A model generated the notes under the pieces. It did no database searches. It was not told where the DNA came from and saw nothing but the letters and a program-made list of their open reading frames with translations. Shown piece after piece: positions 27,610 to 36,724 of a stretch of DNA of 64,000 bases. Made by a program: the position numbers and the translations under genes. Position 1 is the stretch's first letter. Every line of letters starts with the position of its first letter. Source of the DNA: Brumimicrobium oceani (GTDB lineage: Bacteria; Bacteroidota; Bacteroidia; Flavobacteriales_D; Crocinitomicaceae); the NCBI RefSeq assembly GCF_003143775.1, contig NZ_QFRJ01000015.1, positions 1 to 64,000 of the forward strand, given 5' to 3'.

Positions 27610-27792
27610 ATGGCAAAAAAAGGAAATAGAGTTCAAGTTATACTAGAGTGTACAGAACATAAGGAGTCAGGTAAACCTGGGACTTCAAGATATATTAGTA
27701 CGAAGAATAGAAAGAATACGCCTGAGCGTTTGGAGTTAAAGAAATTTAATCCTATTCTTAAGAAGATGACAATTCACAAAGAAATTAAATAG
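27610..27792 (+). CDS. rpmG: 50S ribosomal protein L33
   Basis: The product is 60 residues ([17 protein letters not shown]..., then [21 protein letters not shown]). It has only one Cys, so it is the zinc-independent form of L33. The gene sits between rpmB and the DUF4295 gene, with 7 bp to the latter. Confidence 0.96.
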   Translation: MAKKGNRVQVILECTEHKESGKPGTSRYISTKNRKNTPERLELKKFNPILKKMTIHKEIK

Positions 27793-27799
27793 TTGAGTT

Positions 27800-27955
27800 A
27801 TGGCAAAGAAATCAGTAGCATCTATTCAGACTGGAGGTGGTAAAGCCCACACGAAAGTAATCAAGATGGTGAAAAACGAAAGAGGATCTTACTCATTCAA
27901 TGAGCAGATCGTTTTAAACGAGGAGGTTAAAGATTGGTTCGCAAAAGGCAAATAA
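27800..27955 (+). CDS. DUF4295 small basic protein
   Basis: A 51-residue frame (MAKKSVASIQTGGGKAHTKV... to ...DWFAKGK) begins 7 bp after rpmG. This is the Bacteroidota-specific DUF4295 protein found beside L33. It is very basic and probably ribosome-associated; the function is unknown. It is followed by a terminator before ftsY. Confidence 0.9.
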   Translation: MAKKSVASIQTGGGKAHTKVIKMVKNERGSYSFNEQIVLNEEVKDWFAKGK

Positions 27956-27991
27956 TCTTAGTTTTCGTAGTTTAAACAAATATTAATAATT

Positions 27992-28027
27992 AGCTTCTTG
28001 CCTCTGGTAGGGAGCTTTTCTTTTTTT
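27992..28027 (+). terminator. Terminator of the rpmB-rpmG-DUF4295 operon
   Basis: An 11-bp stem with G-T pairs (27992-28002 with 28006-28016) has a TCT loop and is followed by a T-rich run up to 28027. It lies only about 10 bp before the ftsY start, so ftsY needs its own promoter or read-through. Confidence 0.65.
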
Positions 28028-28034
28028 ATACAAT

Positions 28035-28991
28035 ATGGCATTATTTGGATTGTTTGGAAAGGATAAAAAGAAAAAACTTGACCAAGGTTTAGAAAAAACC
28101 AAAGAAAGTTTTTTATCCAAAATCACGCGAACTGTTGTTGGTAAATCTAAGGTGGACGATGAAGTCTTAGATGAGCTTGAGGAGGTTTTAATTACTTCTG
28201 ATGTAGGCGTTAAAACTACTATCAAGATTATTGAGCGTATTGAAGAGCGAGTTGGAAGAGAAAAGTATGTGAATACTTCTGAACTACAGGGAATTCTTCG
28301 AAGTGAAATAGCTGCACTTTTAGAGGAAAATAATACCAGTGATATTGATTATGAAATTCCAACACACCCAGAAAATAACCCTCATGTAATTATGGTGGTT
28401 GGTGTTAATGGAGTGGGTAAAACCACCACAATTGGAAAACTGGCATATCAATTTAAGGATATGGGTAAAAAGGTTGTTCTGGGAGCAGCTGATACATTCC
28501 GTGCGGCTGCGGTAGACCAACTTATTATATGGTCTGAACGCGTAGGTGTAAAGATAGTGGAGCAAGGAATGCAGGCAGATCCGGCTTCCGTAGCCTTCGA
28601 AACACTGCAGGTTGCGAAAGCGCAAGGAGCGGATGTTGTTATTATTGACACTGCTGGCCGACTGCACAATAAGGTTAATTTAATGAATGAGCTTACCAAA
28701 ATTAAACGTGTCATGGAAAAGGTTGTTCCTGGCGCTCCTCATGAAATTTTATTGGTTTTGGATGGTTCAACTGGTCAAAATGCTTATGAGCAAGCCAAGC
28801 AATTCTCTCTTGCCACTGAAATCAACGCATTGGCGATCACCAAACTTGATGGTACCGCCAAAGGTGGCGTTGTGATTGGTATCTCCGACCAAATGAAAAT
28901 TCCAGTTAAATACATTGGAGTGGGTGAACAAATGATGGATTTACAGCCTTTCAACAAAAAAGCATTTGTGGATTCTTTATTTGGAGAATAG
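28035..28991 (+). CDS. ftsY: Signal recognition particle receptor FtsY
   Basis: The product is 318 residues. An NG domain is present: helical N domain (about 25-95) and GTPase G domain with GVNGVGKTTTIGKLA (G1), DTFRAAAVDQL, DTAGR (G3) and TKLDGTAKGG (G4/G5). It lacks a long acidic A domain, as is usual in Bacteroidota. It docks the SRP-ribosome complex at the inner membrane for co-translational insertion. It follows the ribosomal protein cluster. Confidence 0.97.
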   Translation: MALFGLFGKDKKKKLDQGLEKTKESFLSKITRTVVGKSKVDDEVLDELEEVLITSDVGVKTTIKIIERIEERVGREKYVNTSELQGILRSEIAALLEENNTSDIDYEIPTHPENNPHVIMVVGVNGVGKTTTIGKLAYQFKDMGKKVVLGAADTFRAAAVDQLIIWSERVGVKIVEQGMQADPASVAFETLQVAKAQGADVVIIDTAGRLHNKVNLMNELTKIKRVMEKVVPGAPHEILLVLDGSTGQNAYEQAKQFSLATEINALAITKLDGTAKGGVVIGISDQMKIPVKYIGVGEQMMDLQPFNKKAFVDSLFGE

Positions 28992-29073
28992 CCAACAAAT
29001 TCTAGGGTATATTCAATTATACTTTATTACTTTGCAGAAATTAAATTTCAAAAAATAAAACAGAAAATTATAT

Positions 29074-30516
29074 ATGAAAAAATTGTTTTTTATTCCGTTA
29101 ATCACCCTCTTTGTAGCGTGTACTTCTGATCCCAAAGATGCATCTGAAATTGATTTAGATGATTTTAAAGAAAGAATTTCCTATGCGCTTGGAGCAGATA
29201 TGGGGACCAATTTCACAAATGTGCCTGAGGAAATATTTAATATGTTAGACAAAAAAGAACTCGAGAATGGCTTCTATGAGTTTCTGACTAAAGAGAATTT
29301 AAAAACAACTGATTGTATTGGTATTTTGGAAGCAGCGTTATCAAGCCCTTCTGGAATTGATACATCGAAGTACCAAATGAGTGAAATTTCTCATTGTTAT
29401 GGTTCTATCTTTGGTGAAATGATGAGAAATTCTCTTATCTCTAAAGATGCAATGGGAGAAATTAATCCGGAGATTGCGCGCATCGGTTTTGCGAATTCTT
29501 TAACAAAAACAGATACTTTAATTCCTGTGGAGGAACGTCAGCAAATGATTATGAATTTCAATAATGACCTTAATAATTTTGCAGGTGAGGAGTTCATGAT
29601 TAAAATGTCGAAAGAACATAAACACGATGTTAAGGAAGAAGGCTATATCTTAATTGAAAATGAAGAGGGGAGTGAGACGCCAATTGATTTGTCTGGAGAA
29701 TATAATATTGTTTATACCATGACGAATATTGCTGGAGATACGATTATTTCAACATTAAAAGATCCAAAACTATCTGATGAAGAAAACGCGCAAGTAGTAA
29801 ACGCAGATGATATTGTCTTTCCTGAAGCTTGGAAATTAGCCGCGAAAAATATGAAGGTAGGTGCTGAATACACAATCCATACTTCTCATGAATTGGCATA
29901 CGGCGAAGAGGGGTTAAGGTCTCCAAATTCACCAAACTATGTGATTCAACCATTTTCTGCAATCACTATTTATTCAAAAGTACTATCTCAAGGAGAGCGT
30001 TTTGGAGAGGTGAAAGCGAATGGACAAAAAGTGATTGAGCAAGCCAAAATGCGACCAAATACAAAAGTTGATACTTCAGGTTATATTCTTACAACTCTAG
30101 AGGAGGGGAAAGGACCTAAAGTACAAAAGGGTGATGACGTGCAAGCGCATTACATTCTTAGTAATTCCAAAGGTGAAGTCATTGAGAATAGTTACATGGC
30201 TTCGTCTCAAAACAATCAGCCAGCACCATCTTTTTCTCTCAACGGTGTAGTATTGGGATGGCAATATGCTATTCCTGAAATGCGTGAAGGTGGCCGTTAT
30301 AAATTGGTTTTACCTTATTACCTAGCATATGGTGAACAAGGTAATCAAAGTATTCAACCTTACGAAACGTTGACTTTTGAAATCGAAGTAATTAAGTCTG
30401 GAGCGGAAGGAACATTGGTTCAATCACGCCAACCGCAACAACAGCAGCAGTTTTCTGAAGAGCAAATGAGACAACTTCAAGAGCAATTACAGCAACAGCA
30501 GCAACAACAACAATAA
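29074..30516 (+). CDS. FKBP-type peptidyl-prolyl isomerase lipoprotein
   Basis: The product is 480 residues. The signal peptide ends in a lipobox (LITLFVAC, Cys16). A helical FkpA/Mip-like N-terminal domain (about 30-170) is followed by two FKBP-like domains (about 185-310 and 330-450; the second contains LPYYLAYGEQGNQSIQPYETLTFEIEV). The C-terminus is a Gln-rich tail (about 452-480) with runs of up to eight Gln. It probably acts as a periplasmic or outer-membrane-anchored foldase. It is transcribed after ftsY with an 82-bp gap. Confidence 0.88.
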   Translation: MKKLFFIPLITLFVACTSDPKDASEIDLDDFKERISYALGADMGTNFTNVPEEIFNMLDKKELENGFYEFLTKENLKTTDCIGILEAALSSPSGIDTSKYQMSEISHCYGSIFGEMMRNSLISKDAMGEINPEIARIGFANSLTKTDTLIPVEERQQMIMNFNNDLNNFAGEEFMIKMSKEHKHDVKEEGYILIENEEGSETPIDLSGEYNIVYTMTNIAGDTIISTLKDPKLSDEENAQVVNADDIVFPEAWKLAAKNMKVGAEYTIHTSHELAYGEEGLRSPNSPNYVIQPFSAITIYSKVLSQGERFGEVKANGQKVIEQAKMRPNTKVDTSGYILTTLEEGKGPKVQKGDDVQAHYILSNSKGEVIENSYMASSQNNQPAPSFSLNGVVLGWQYAIPEMREGGRYKLVLPYYLAYGEQGNQSIQPYETLTFEIEVIKSGAEGTLVQSRQPQQQQQFSEEQMRQLQEQLQQQQQQQQ

Positions 30517-30527
30517 AATATACTGAA

Positions 30528-31463
30528 GTGTTCAATACTTCAAAGGCTATAATAGAAAAGGTTCGTCTTCCATTAGGGAAAGGCGAACCTTTTTCTTTTG
30601 ATGTAAAGAGAGATGATCTAATAGACCCTATAGTTTCTGGCAATAAATGGAGAAAATTAAAGTACAATTTACTTACAGCGTCAAATAGAAAGAATAAGGG
30701 GATACTAACTTTTGGTGGTCCTTATTCAAACCATTTGGTGGCCACTGCTAAAGCGGCTTCACAATTCAGAGTAGGCGCGATAGGTATTGTTCGTGGTGAT
30801 GAATTGAATGCATACAGTAATCCAACACTAAAGGCTTGCACTGATTTAGGGATGAAGCTGATATTTGTTTCTCGCTCAAATTATCGGAGAAAAGATGAGC
30901 CAACTTTTCTTAAGCAATTACATGAAGATTACCCAAATTATTTTTTCGTACCGGAAGGTGGTAAAAATTATTACGGTGTTATTGGATGTCAGGAAATTTT
31001 GCAAGAAACCAGTAATGATTATGATCATGTTTATTTGGCCGGTGGTACGGGAACAACGGGTGCTGGTTTGGTTTTGGGGGCAACTCAAAAGTCCAGAATT
31101 AATGTAGTTTCTGCTTTAAAAGGAAGTTTTATTCAGGATGATATAAACGCTCTTCTTCACATGGTATTGAACGAGGAAGAGATGGTTGAGGAATACAAAG
31201 AGCGCTTAATCGTGCATAATGACGCCCATTTTGGCGGGTATGGGAAGGTGCCCCAAGAATTAATAACTTATATAAACTCTATTTATGAATCGACGGGTTT
31301 AAAGTTAGATCCAATTTATACGGCAAAAGCGATGTATCAGATGGAACAGGACTTTAGGAATAAAATTATTCAACCCAATGAAAAAGTGTTATTCGTGCAT
31401 ACAGGAGGGCTTCAAGGCGCATTGTCTTGGAAGGAAAGCCTGGGTTATCTAAAAGATGATTGA
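30528..31463 (+). CDS. PLP-dependent 1-aminocyclopropane-1-carboxylate deaminase/D-cysteine desulfhydrase family protein
   Basis: The product is 311 residues, of tryptophan-synthase beta-like fold type II. The PLP Lys is in SGNKWRKLKYNL (near residue 41), with the substrate loop TFGGPYSNH and the phosphate-binding GGTGTTGAG near 170. The family covers ACC deaminases and D-cysteine desulfhydrases; desulfhydrase-like activity is more common in Bacteroidota, but this cannot be decided here. It begins 11 bp after the FKBP stop, so the two are probably co-transcribed; a hairpin terminator follows. Confidence 0.85.
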   Translation: MFNTSKAIIEKVRLPLGKGEPFSFDVKRDDLIDPIVSGNKWRKLKYNLLTASNRKNKGILTFGGPYSNHLVATAKAASQFRVGAIGIVRGDELNAYSNPTLKACTDLGMKLIFVSRSNYRRKDEPTFLKQLHEDYPNYFFVPEGGKNYYGVIGCQEILQETSNDYDHVYLAGGTGTTGAGLVLGATQKSRINVVSALKGSFIQDDINALLHMVLNEEEMVEEYKERLIVHNDAHFGGYGKVPQELITYINSIYESTGLKLDPIYTAKAMYQMEQDFRNKIIQPNEKVLFVHTGGLQGALSWKESLGYLKDD

Positions 31464-31471
31464 CACCAATA

Positions 31472-31505
31472 GAAAAGAGGCTAGCTTTTTGGCTAACCTC
31501 TATCT
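31472..31505 (+). terminator. Terminator after the PLP enzyme gene
   Basis: AGAGGCTAGC pairs with GGCTAACCTCT around a T-rich loop (one mismatch). The T-rich tail is modest. Confidence 0.5.
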
Positions 31506-32048
31506 TGCTAAACTATACTACAAAAACTATCCTACGTTTATAAACTATGATAGTTTGAGGTGTAGGAACCCCATGTCATTATAGACTTTTGCTTGATTTA
31601 GGTGAGGCATGTCTTATAATTTCTTTTTTGAGTTTCGTTTCATAATTATAGTTCAAATGTAGTGCATTATATTCTGTTAAATGCAGAATTTTAAGCTTTT
31701 ATGATTGTTAGTTATCCAGTGGTTGGTTTCGATTGGTGAATATACGTTTTAGAGGGGTGAGTGGTGTTTTAAGCGAATTAACGGAGCAAAGTTGTTTTTT
31801 CCAGCTAAAAAATATGGTTTTACCGAGGTGAATACTGTCTTTTAGGGGACAAATAATTGGAGCTAAAGGAAATACAGAATCAGGTTTTCAATTTTTTAGT
31901 TTAGTCGATTAATATTGGCTCTATAATATAATTCTTTAGGGGGTTACCCGCTATCATACCAGTTCTACACAATAGGGTTAAACAGTAAGTTGTTAGTGAG
32001 CATTAAATGGGGAGTCCCAATGAATAAAAACTTAAATGTTAAGCGCAA
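31506..32048. other. Intergenic stretch without recognised gene
   Basis: About 540 bp. AAACTATC (near 31521) and GATAGTTT (near 31548) form a short inverted repeat. No coding frame, tRNA or repeat family shared with other parts of the window was recognised. Confidence 0.4.
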
Positions 32049-32050
32049 AA

Positions 32051-32078
32051 AAAGACCATTTCTAGTGAAATGGTCTTT
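32051..32078 (-). terminator. Terminator of the cyclophilin gene
   Basis: A perfect 11-bp stem (32051-32061 with 32068-32078) lies about 25 bp after the minus-strand stop, and A-rich sequence before it gives a T-run on the minus strand. Confidence 0.75.
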
Positions 32079-32102
32079 CAATATTCATTAAAAACTACTT
32101 AA

Positions 32103-32537
32103 CTAGTCTTCTAAAATTGTGATTTTTTCAATTTTATCACCAACCTTAATTTGGTCAATAACATCTAATCCTTCAGTAACGATACCAAAACAAGTATGGT
32201 TTCTGTCTAAGTGCGCTGTGTTGTTTCTACTGTGACAAACAAAAAATTGTGAACCACCAGTATTTCTTCCAGCATGAGCCATAGATAAAACTCCTCTTTC
32301 ATGGTGTTGGTTTTCTCCATCTAATTCACAATCGATAGAATAACCTGGTCCGCCTGTTCCTGTCCCTTTTGGACATCCTCCTTGAATTACAAAGTCAGGA
32401 AGAACCCTGTGCCATGTTAAACCGTCATAAAACCCTTCTTTTGATAATTTCACGAAATTCTCTACTGTTTTAGGAGCATCTTTGTCGTAAAAATCAACTT
32501 TCATTTCACCACGATTTGTCTTTATAATACCTTTCAT
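32103..32537 (-). CDS. Cyclophilin-type peptidyl-prolyl isomerase
   Basis: From the likely start MKGIIKTNRGEMKVDFY the protein is 144 residues. A longer frame would add seven residues, but the family begins at this Met. Cyclophilin motifs are FVKLSKEGFYDGLTWHRVLPDFVIQGG and FFVCHSRNNTAHLDRNHTCFG. No signal peptide is present, so it is a cytoplasmic small cyclophilin. It is a single gene with its own terminator. Confidence 0.93.
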   Translation of the reverse strand: MKGIIKTNRGEMKVDFYDKDAPKTVENFVKLSKEGFYDGLTWHRVLPDFVIQGGCPKGTGTGGPGYSIDCELDGENQHHERGVLSMAHAGRNTGGSQFFVCHSRNNTAHLDRNHTCFGIVTEGLDVIDQIKVGDKIEKITILED

Positions 32538-32558
32538 AATCTTCAAATTTTTGAGCAA

Positions 32559-32980
32559 AGATAAGGAATCATCTACTATATTCTAAATTATTGAAGATCA
32601 TTTGTGAGTGCTTTATACTTTTTTGTAATATATGTATGTTTTATACCAAGGACTGACTTTCTGCTCTATGAACAAGCCTTCCTATTTACTTGTAAAAATG
32701 AAAGGAAATTGCTCGTGAACACTGTAAAATGTAACATGTGTTGTGGGCTACAGTAAAATTCTCAGTAGAACAATTAATTTTAAAAGATTTAATTTGGTGA
32801 CCCATTGCATTCTAGATCGAGCTCAAATAATATGCTTTTAATATGCTTTGAATTTTAATTTTCTACACGTTTTTTTAGTGTTAGAATAGGCATTACAATA
32901 ATGTCATAGAAATAGATTCATTTCGAAACATTATCGTTATATCTTTGTCACTATATAAAGTTAGACGATACAGTTTTATT
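32559..32980. other. Intergenic gap between divergent ppi and bshC genes
   Basis: About 420 bp, AT-rich, holding the promoters of two divergent genes. No other feature was recognised. Confidence 0.4.
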
Positions 32981-34567
32981 ATGAAAAGAATTACAGTTAA
33001 CCGAAGAGAAACATCATATTTTAGTGCTTTAGCTAATCAAATAAATGACAATCAAAATGCGATTTCAAAATACATTCAAGCTCCTTTCAACTTAGAAAAT
33101 TTCGAATCGCAAATTGCTTTAAAAAGTGCGAGTTATTCCACAGCACAGCGATCCTTGCTGCATACTGTTTTGACGCAACAAATGACTCCATACAAGAACT
33201 ACAACAAAGTAGCTCAAAATTTGGAGTTGCTTAAAGACAAAAACACATTTACTATCACCTCTGGTCATCAATTAAACTTATTTGGCGGTCCATTATATGT
33301 GATTTATAAAATAATGGACGCTATTCGCTTGTCGGAAAAGTTAGCAGAGAAATATCCAGATCAAAATTTTGTGCCGTTGTTCTGGTTGGCAACAGAAGAT
33401 CATGATTTTGCAGAAATCAACCACTTGGAATTATTTCATGATAAAATTTCTTGGGAAAGCCAGCAAGAAGGTCCTGTGGGTCGATTTTCACTGGAAGGTA
33501 TGGATGGTGTCAAAACTGAAATCTTAGCAAAGTTTGAGAATAACCCTGATTTTGCTGAGTTTTTGGATCAATTTTATACAAAAGGGAATTTAGCTGAGGC
33601 GACCACAGAGTTGATGATGCGCCTTTTTGGTGAATATGGATTAATTGTTTTAGATGCCGATAATTCAGATTTAAAAGCAACATTTTCGCCTTTAATGAAA
33701 AAGGAATTGGAGTCAAACTTTTCAGAAAAAGAGGTTTTAAAGACGACCGAAAAATTGGAAGAGGATGGTTTTCATGGTCAAGCAATGGCACGTCCGGTAA
33801 ATTTGTTCTACATCAAGGACCAATTAAGAGAAAGAATTATTCCAACAGAAAATGGTGATTTCGAAATTGGAGAAAAAACGATTTCAAAAGAAGATTTGCT
33901 TAAAGAGTTGGAAGCATATCCAGCGCGTTTTTCTCCAAATGTAGTTCTGCGCCCTTTATATCAGGAATTTATTTTGCCCAACCTTTGTTATTTAGGTGGA
34001 GGAGGAGAAATGGCGTATTGGCTTCAGTTTAAAGGAATGTTTGATCAGACTGATGTTCCGTTTCCTATAATAAAAGTGCGAAATTCTGTTCAATGGTTTG
34101 ACAAATCGACCAATAAAAAGATTGAAAAGCTAAATCTTGACTACAAGGATGTTTTTGAATCTATTCATGAGGTAAAAAAGCAATATGTTTTGGACCATGC
34201 GGAGGTGGAGTTAGATTTTTCCGCCTTGGAAGAAAAGTCAGCAGCGTTAATGGAGGAATTACAGCTTTTAATTTCCTCACTTGATAAAGGGTTGGCGGCC
34301 TACGGAAAAAGTGAATCCACGAAAGTTCAAAAGCAGGTGGATGGGGTGAAGCAAAAATTGATTCGCCATTCGAAGAAGAAAAACGAGGATGCAATGAAGC
34401 AAATCGATGGTATTTATAAACGTTTGTTTCCTTATAATGGTTTACAAGAAAGGTCTGAAAATATGATTCCTTACTTGGGTAAATATGGACCAAAGGAGTT
34501 TGTTGGGATGGTTTATGATTTGATTGATTCGGAAGAAAATGATCTGATTTTAGTCATTGAAGAATAA
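32981..34567 (+). CDS. bshC: Putative cysteine ligase BshC (bacillithiol synthesis)
   Basis: The product is 528 residues from the ATG at 32981 (MKRITVNRRETSYF); 12 further codons are open upstream but not typical. It matches BshC: the N-terminal Rossmann-like core with TITSGHQLNLFGGPLYVIYKI and LFWLATEDHDFAEINH, and the C-terminal coiled coil near 390-470. BshC adds Cys to glucosamine-malate, giving the low-molecular-weight thiol bacillithiol, made by many Bacteroidota and Firmicutes. It is transcribed alone; the convergent gene ends about 80 bp downstream. Confidence 0.94.
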   Translation: MKRITVNRRETSYFSALANQINDNQNAISKYIQAPFNLENFESQIALKSASYSTAQRSLLHTVLTQQMTPYKNYNKVAQNLELLKDKNTFTITSGHQLNLFGGPLYVIYKIMDAIRLSEKLAEKYPDQNFVPLFWLATEDHDFAEINHLELFHDKISWESQQEGPVGRFSLEGMDGVKTEILAKFENNPDFAEFLDQFYTKGNLAEATTELMMRLFGEYGLIVLDADNSDLKATFSPLMKKELESNFSEKEVLKTTEKLEEDGFHGQAMARPVNLFYIKDQLRERIIPTENGDFEIGEKTISKEDLLKELEAYPARFSPNVVLRPLYQEFILPNLCYLGGGGEMAYWLQFKGMFDQTDVPFPIIKVRNSVQWFDKSTNKKIEKLNLDYKDVFESIHEVKKQYVLDHAEVELDFSALEEKSAALMEELQLLISSLDKGLAAYGKSESTKVQKQVDGVKQKLIRHSKKKNEDAMKQIDGIYKRLFPYNGLQERSENMIPYLGKYGPKEFVGMVYDLIDSEENDLILVIEE

Positions 34568-34581
34568 AAGAATTTAAGTGA

Positions 34582-34613
34582 ACGGTTGAATTGACGGAGA
34601 TCAATTCAACCGT
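34582..34613. terminator. Hairpin between convergent genes
   Basis: A perfect 13-bp inverted repeat (34582-34594 with 34601-34613) lies between the bshC stop and the stop of the minus-strand lipoprotein gene. There is no direct T-run, so termination is assumed from position. Confidence 0.5.
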
Positions 34614-34650
34614 AACTCCAAGTTTTTTTCACGTCTTAAAGCTGAAAGTA

Positions 34651-35073
34651 CTATTTCAATTTCAAATCTAAGACAATTTCCTCGTCCCAATCGTAGCAAG
34701 TTTCTTCACAGTTTTCATAAGATTCACTTCTTAATTTTTCACTATCAACGACCAGAATGTAATCATTGCCATCTTTATATTTTGCGGTTACAGAATATCT
34801 TTCGCCTTCTGGCATTAAATAGTAAACTGTATTTTCTGTAGTGAAAAACGTGTCATACAATTCACCATCATCAATATAACCTTTATACAATTTGACTTCG
34901 ATGGCTTCAGAGTTGGGGTTATTCGATAACTCGACCTTTATGTATAGTTCGTCAGGCTTTTGCGTGTAACAGATCTGGTCAGGATCGCAAATATCGTTAT
35001 TGCTTTTTCCGCATGATGTATTTAGCGTTATGAAAAACAAGAGTATTAAAGAATGTTTGAGTTGCCTTTTCAT
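34651..35073 (-). CDS. Hypothetical lipoprotein, 140 aa
   Basis: The signal peptide ends in a lipobox (FFITLNTSC, Cys about 21). The mature part is acidic with several Cys (CDPDQICY, CEETCYDWDEE). No family was recognised. Its ATG overlaps the TGA of the upstream gene (35070-35073), so the two form a translationally coupled pair; they may act together in the envelope. Confidence 0.7.
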   Translation of the reverse strand: MKRQLKHSLILLFFITLNTSCGKSNNDICDPDQICYTQKPDELYIKVELSNNPNSEAIEVKLYKGYIDDGELYDTFFTTENTVYYLMPEGERYSVTAKYKDGNDYILVVDSEKLRSESYENCEETCYDWDEEIVLDLKLK

Positions 35074-35678
35074 GGTGTTTGATCTTTATTGATGAACATA
35101 CTGAGTTTTAGATTAATTGTATGCGGATCAGCGTATGGATTTTGGTTAAAATATAAATAACCTAAATTCAAACGACTAATTTTTGAAAACTGCCAGGACA
35201 ATCCGGCTCCAGGTGTAAGTGATAAGGTTTTATTTCGGTTTTCTTTTAGTCCCTTGTAGGTACCATAGAAATATCCAAATTTCATCATGGCGTAAAGCCC
35301 AATTTTACTGGAATTCATAAAGTGAATAAAGTAAAATCGCTTTTCTAGGTCGATAGAAAACTGTAGTACTTTTTCTTGTACTTGGTAAAATAAATTTTCA
35401 TCCTCCTCAAAGACCACTTTTTTGTAGTAAGGCCTAAAACTACCATTGAAAGTTGCACTAAAATCGTATCCTAACTCCTCTAAGCCTAAACCAAAATCAA
35501 ATAGAAAATCTTCATGATTAAAAAATGTTCCTAAATTAATTCCAAAATTGGGTTGGAAATAACTACCGGCTAAAGGGTTTGTTAAAATGGGTTGACCAGT
35601 AGATTTAAATGAATTGACCAATAAAAAACATAGGGTCAAGAGAGTCAAAAGTGCTTTGCGGTAATGGGGTGGAATCAT
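35070..35678 (-). CDS. Hypothetical outer-membrane beta-barrel-like protein
   Basis: The product is 202 residues with a signal peptide (about 1-28). The rest alternates polar and aromatic residues in the way of small outer-membrane barrels (NFGINLGTFFNHEDFLFDFGLGLEEL, GLYAMMKFGYFYGTYKG, LNLGYLYFNQNPYA). It is the first gene of a two-gene operon with the lipoprotein. Family unknown. Confidence 0.65.
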   Translation of the reverse strand: MIPPHYRKALLTLLTLCFLLVNSFKSTGQPILTNPLAGSYFQPNFGINLGTFFNHEDFLFDFGLGLEELGYDFSATFNGSFRPYYKKVVFEEDENLFYQVQEKVLQFSIDLEKRFYFIHFMNSSKIGLYAMMKFGYFYGTYKGLKENRNKTLSLTPGAGLSWQFSKISRLNLGYLYFNQNPYADPHTINLKLSMFINKDQTP

Positions 35679-35875
35679 ATCAATAGTGTTTGTATTATGG
35701 TTTCTTTTACAAAAATAGAAAAAAGAATTTTATTGGTGATTTACAAATAGCATTCCATTTCCTAGTAGACTATGTTTTACTGAGTACTAGGTAAGTTTAA
35801 AAACTAGAAATGTTATTTATTGGAATTTTAAATAAGGAAGGTTCAGAATTGAAGTTCACTTTCCATCTGATCGGA

Positions 35876-36679
35876 TTAAACCATTCCTCTTTCCTTCTTG
35901 ATGTTTTCATAGGCTTCGTTTATTCTTTGGAACTTTTCCTTGGCTCCTTTTTGATATTCCTCTCCCATGGTGGCTACTTTATCTGGGTGATAGCGAATGG
36001 CCATTTTTCGGTATGCTTTTTTGATTTCAGCGTCTTCTGCATCTTTCGTTGTTCCTAAAACTTTGTAATCGCTTTCTGTATCCCGTTGGAACATGTTTTG
36101 AACGCTGGTAAAGTCCATGTTTGGAATTCCCATCATTGAGGCAATACGTTGTAAGACTTGCATTTCAGCGGCGGAAACTGTGCCATCTGCTTTTGCTATT
36201 CCGAATAAATAATGCAGCAATTGGACACGCACTTCTGGTTGGGTTCTTGTGCGTACATCATTGCAAATTTCTTGAATTGGTAAAGCTTGAGGTTGATCTA
36301 AAAAAGTTTTGAGGGTTTGTAAATGTGAGGTGGTAAATTGATTTCCAAATTGCTGTTGTAAAAATGCTTTTACGTATTCTAACTCAGATTTCATGACTCT
36401 ATCATCCGCTTTCATTACTGCTGCAGATAGCGCCAATAACATGGTTGGGAAATCGTAGCGTTGTGTTTGACGTTGGTAGAAATCAAAAATGTCTTGAGAT
36501 GAACGGAAGTTTTGTTGTCTTCCCTGTCCACCCTGCTGACTTTCATTAAGAAAACTGGCTGCACGAGCAAAATTATCGATAAATGTTCCAAAAATAAACC
36601 CTAGAAAGGCTCCATACAAACGAAATCCGGTAAGGTAAAACCCTAATCCTGCTCCAATCCACTTAAAATATCCTGTCAT
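35876..36679 (-). CDS. TerB/DjlA-like protein with C-terminal J domain
   Basis: The product is 267 residues. A hydrophobic Gly-rich N-terminus (about 5-35) is probably membrane-associated. A TerB-like helical domain (about 75-190) contains [19 protein letters not shown] and [15 protein letters not shown]. The J domain (about 203-265) contains HPDK in AIRYHPDKV, needed to stimulate DnaK. This is the DjlA-like co-chaperone layout. It lies downstream of htpG on the same strand, separated by a terminator. Confidence 0.88.
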   Translation of the reverse strand: MTGYFKWIGAGLGFYLTGFRLYGAFLGFIFGTFIDNFARAASFLNESQQGGQGRQQNFRSSQDIFDFYQRQTQRYDFPTMLLALSAAVMKADDRVMKSELEYVKAFLQQQFGNQFTTSHLQTLKTFLDQPQALPIQEICNDVRTRTQPEVRVQLLHYLFGIAKADGTVSAAEMQVLQRIASMMGIPNMDFTSVQNMFQRDTESDYKVLGTTKDAEDAEIKKAYRKMAIRYHPDKVATMGEEYQKGAKEKFQRINEAYENIKKERGMV

Positions 36680-36685
36680 AACACT

Positions 36686-36716
36686 AAAAAAAGGAGCGGG
36701 AAATTATGCCCGCTCC
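36686..36716 (-). terminator. Terminator of htpG
   Basis: GGAGCGGG (36693-36700) pairs with CCCGCTCC (36709-36716), and seven A at 36686-36692 give a T-run on the minus strand just after the htpG stop. Confidence 0.85.
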
Positions 36717-36724
36717 TCTGAAAT

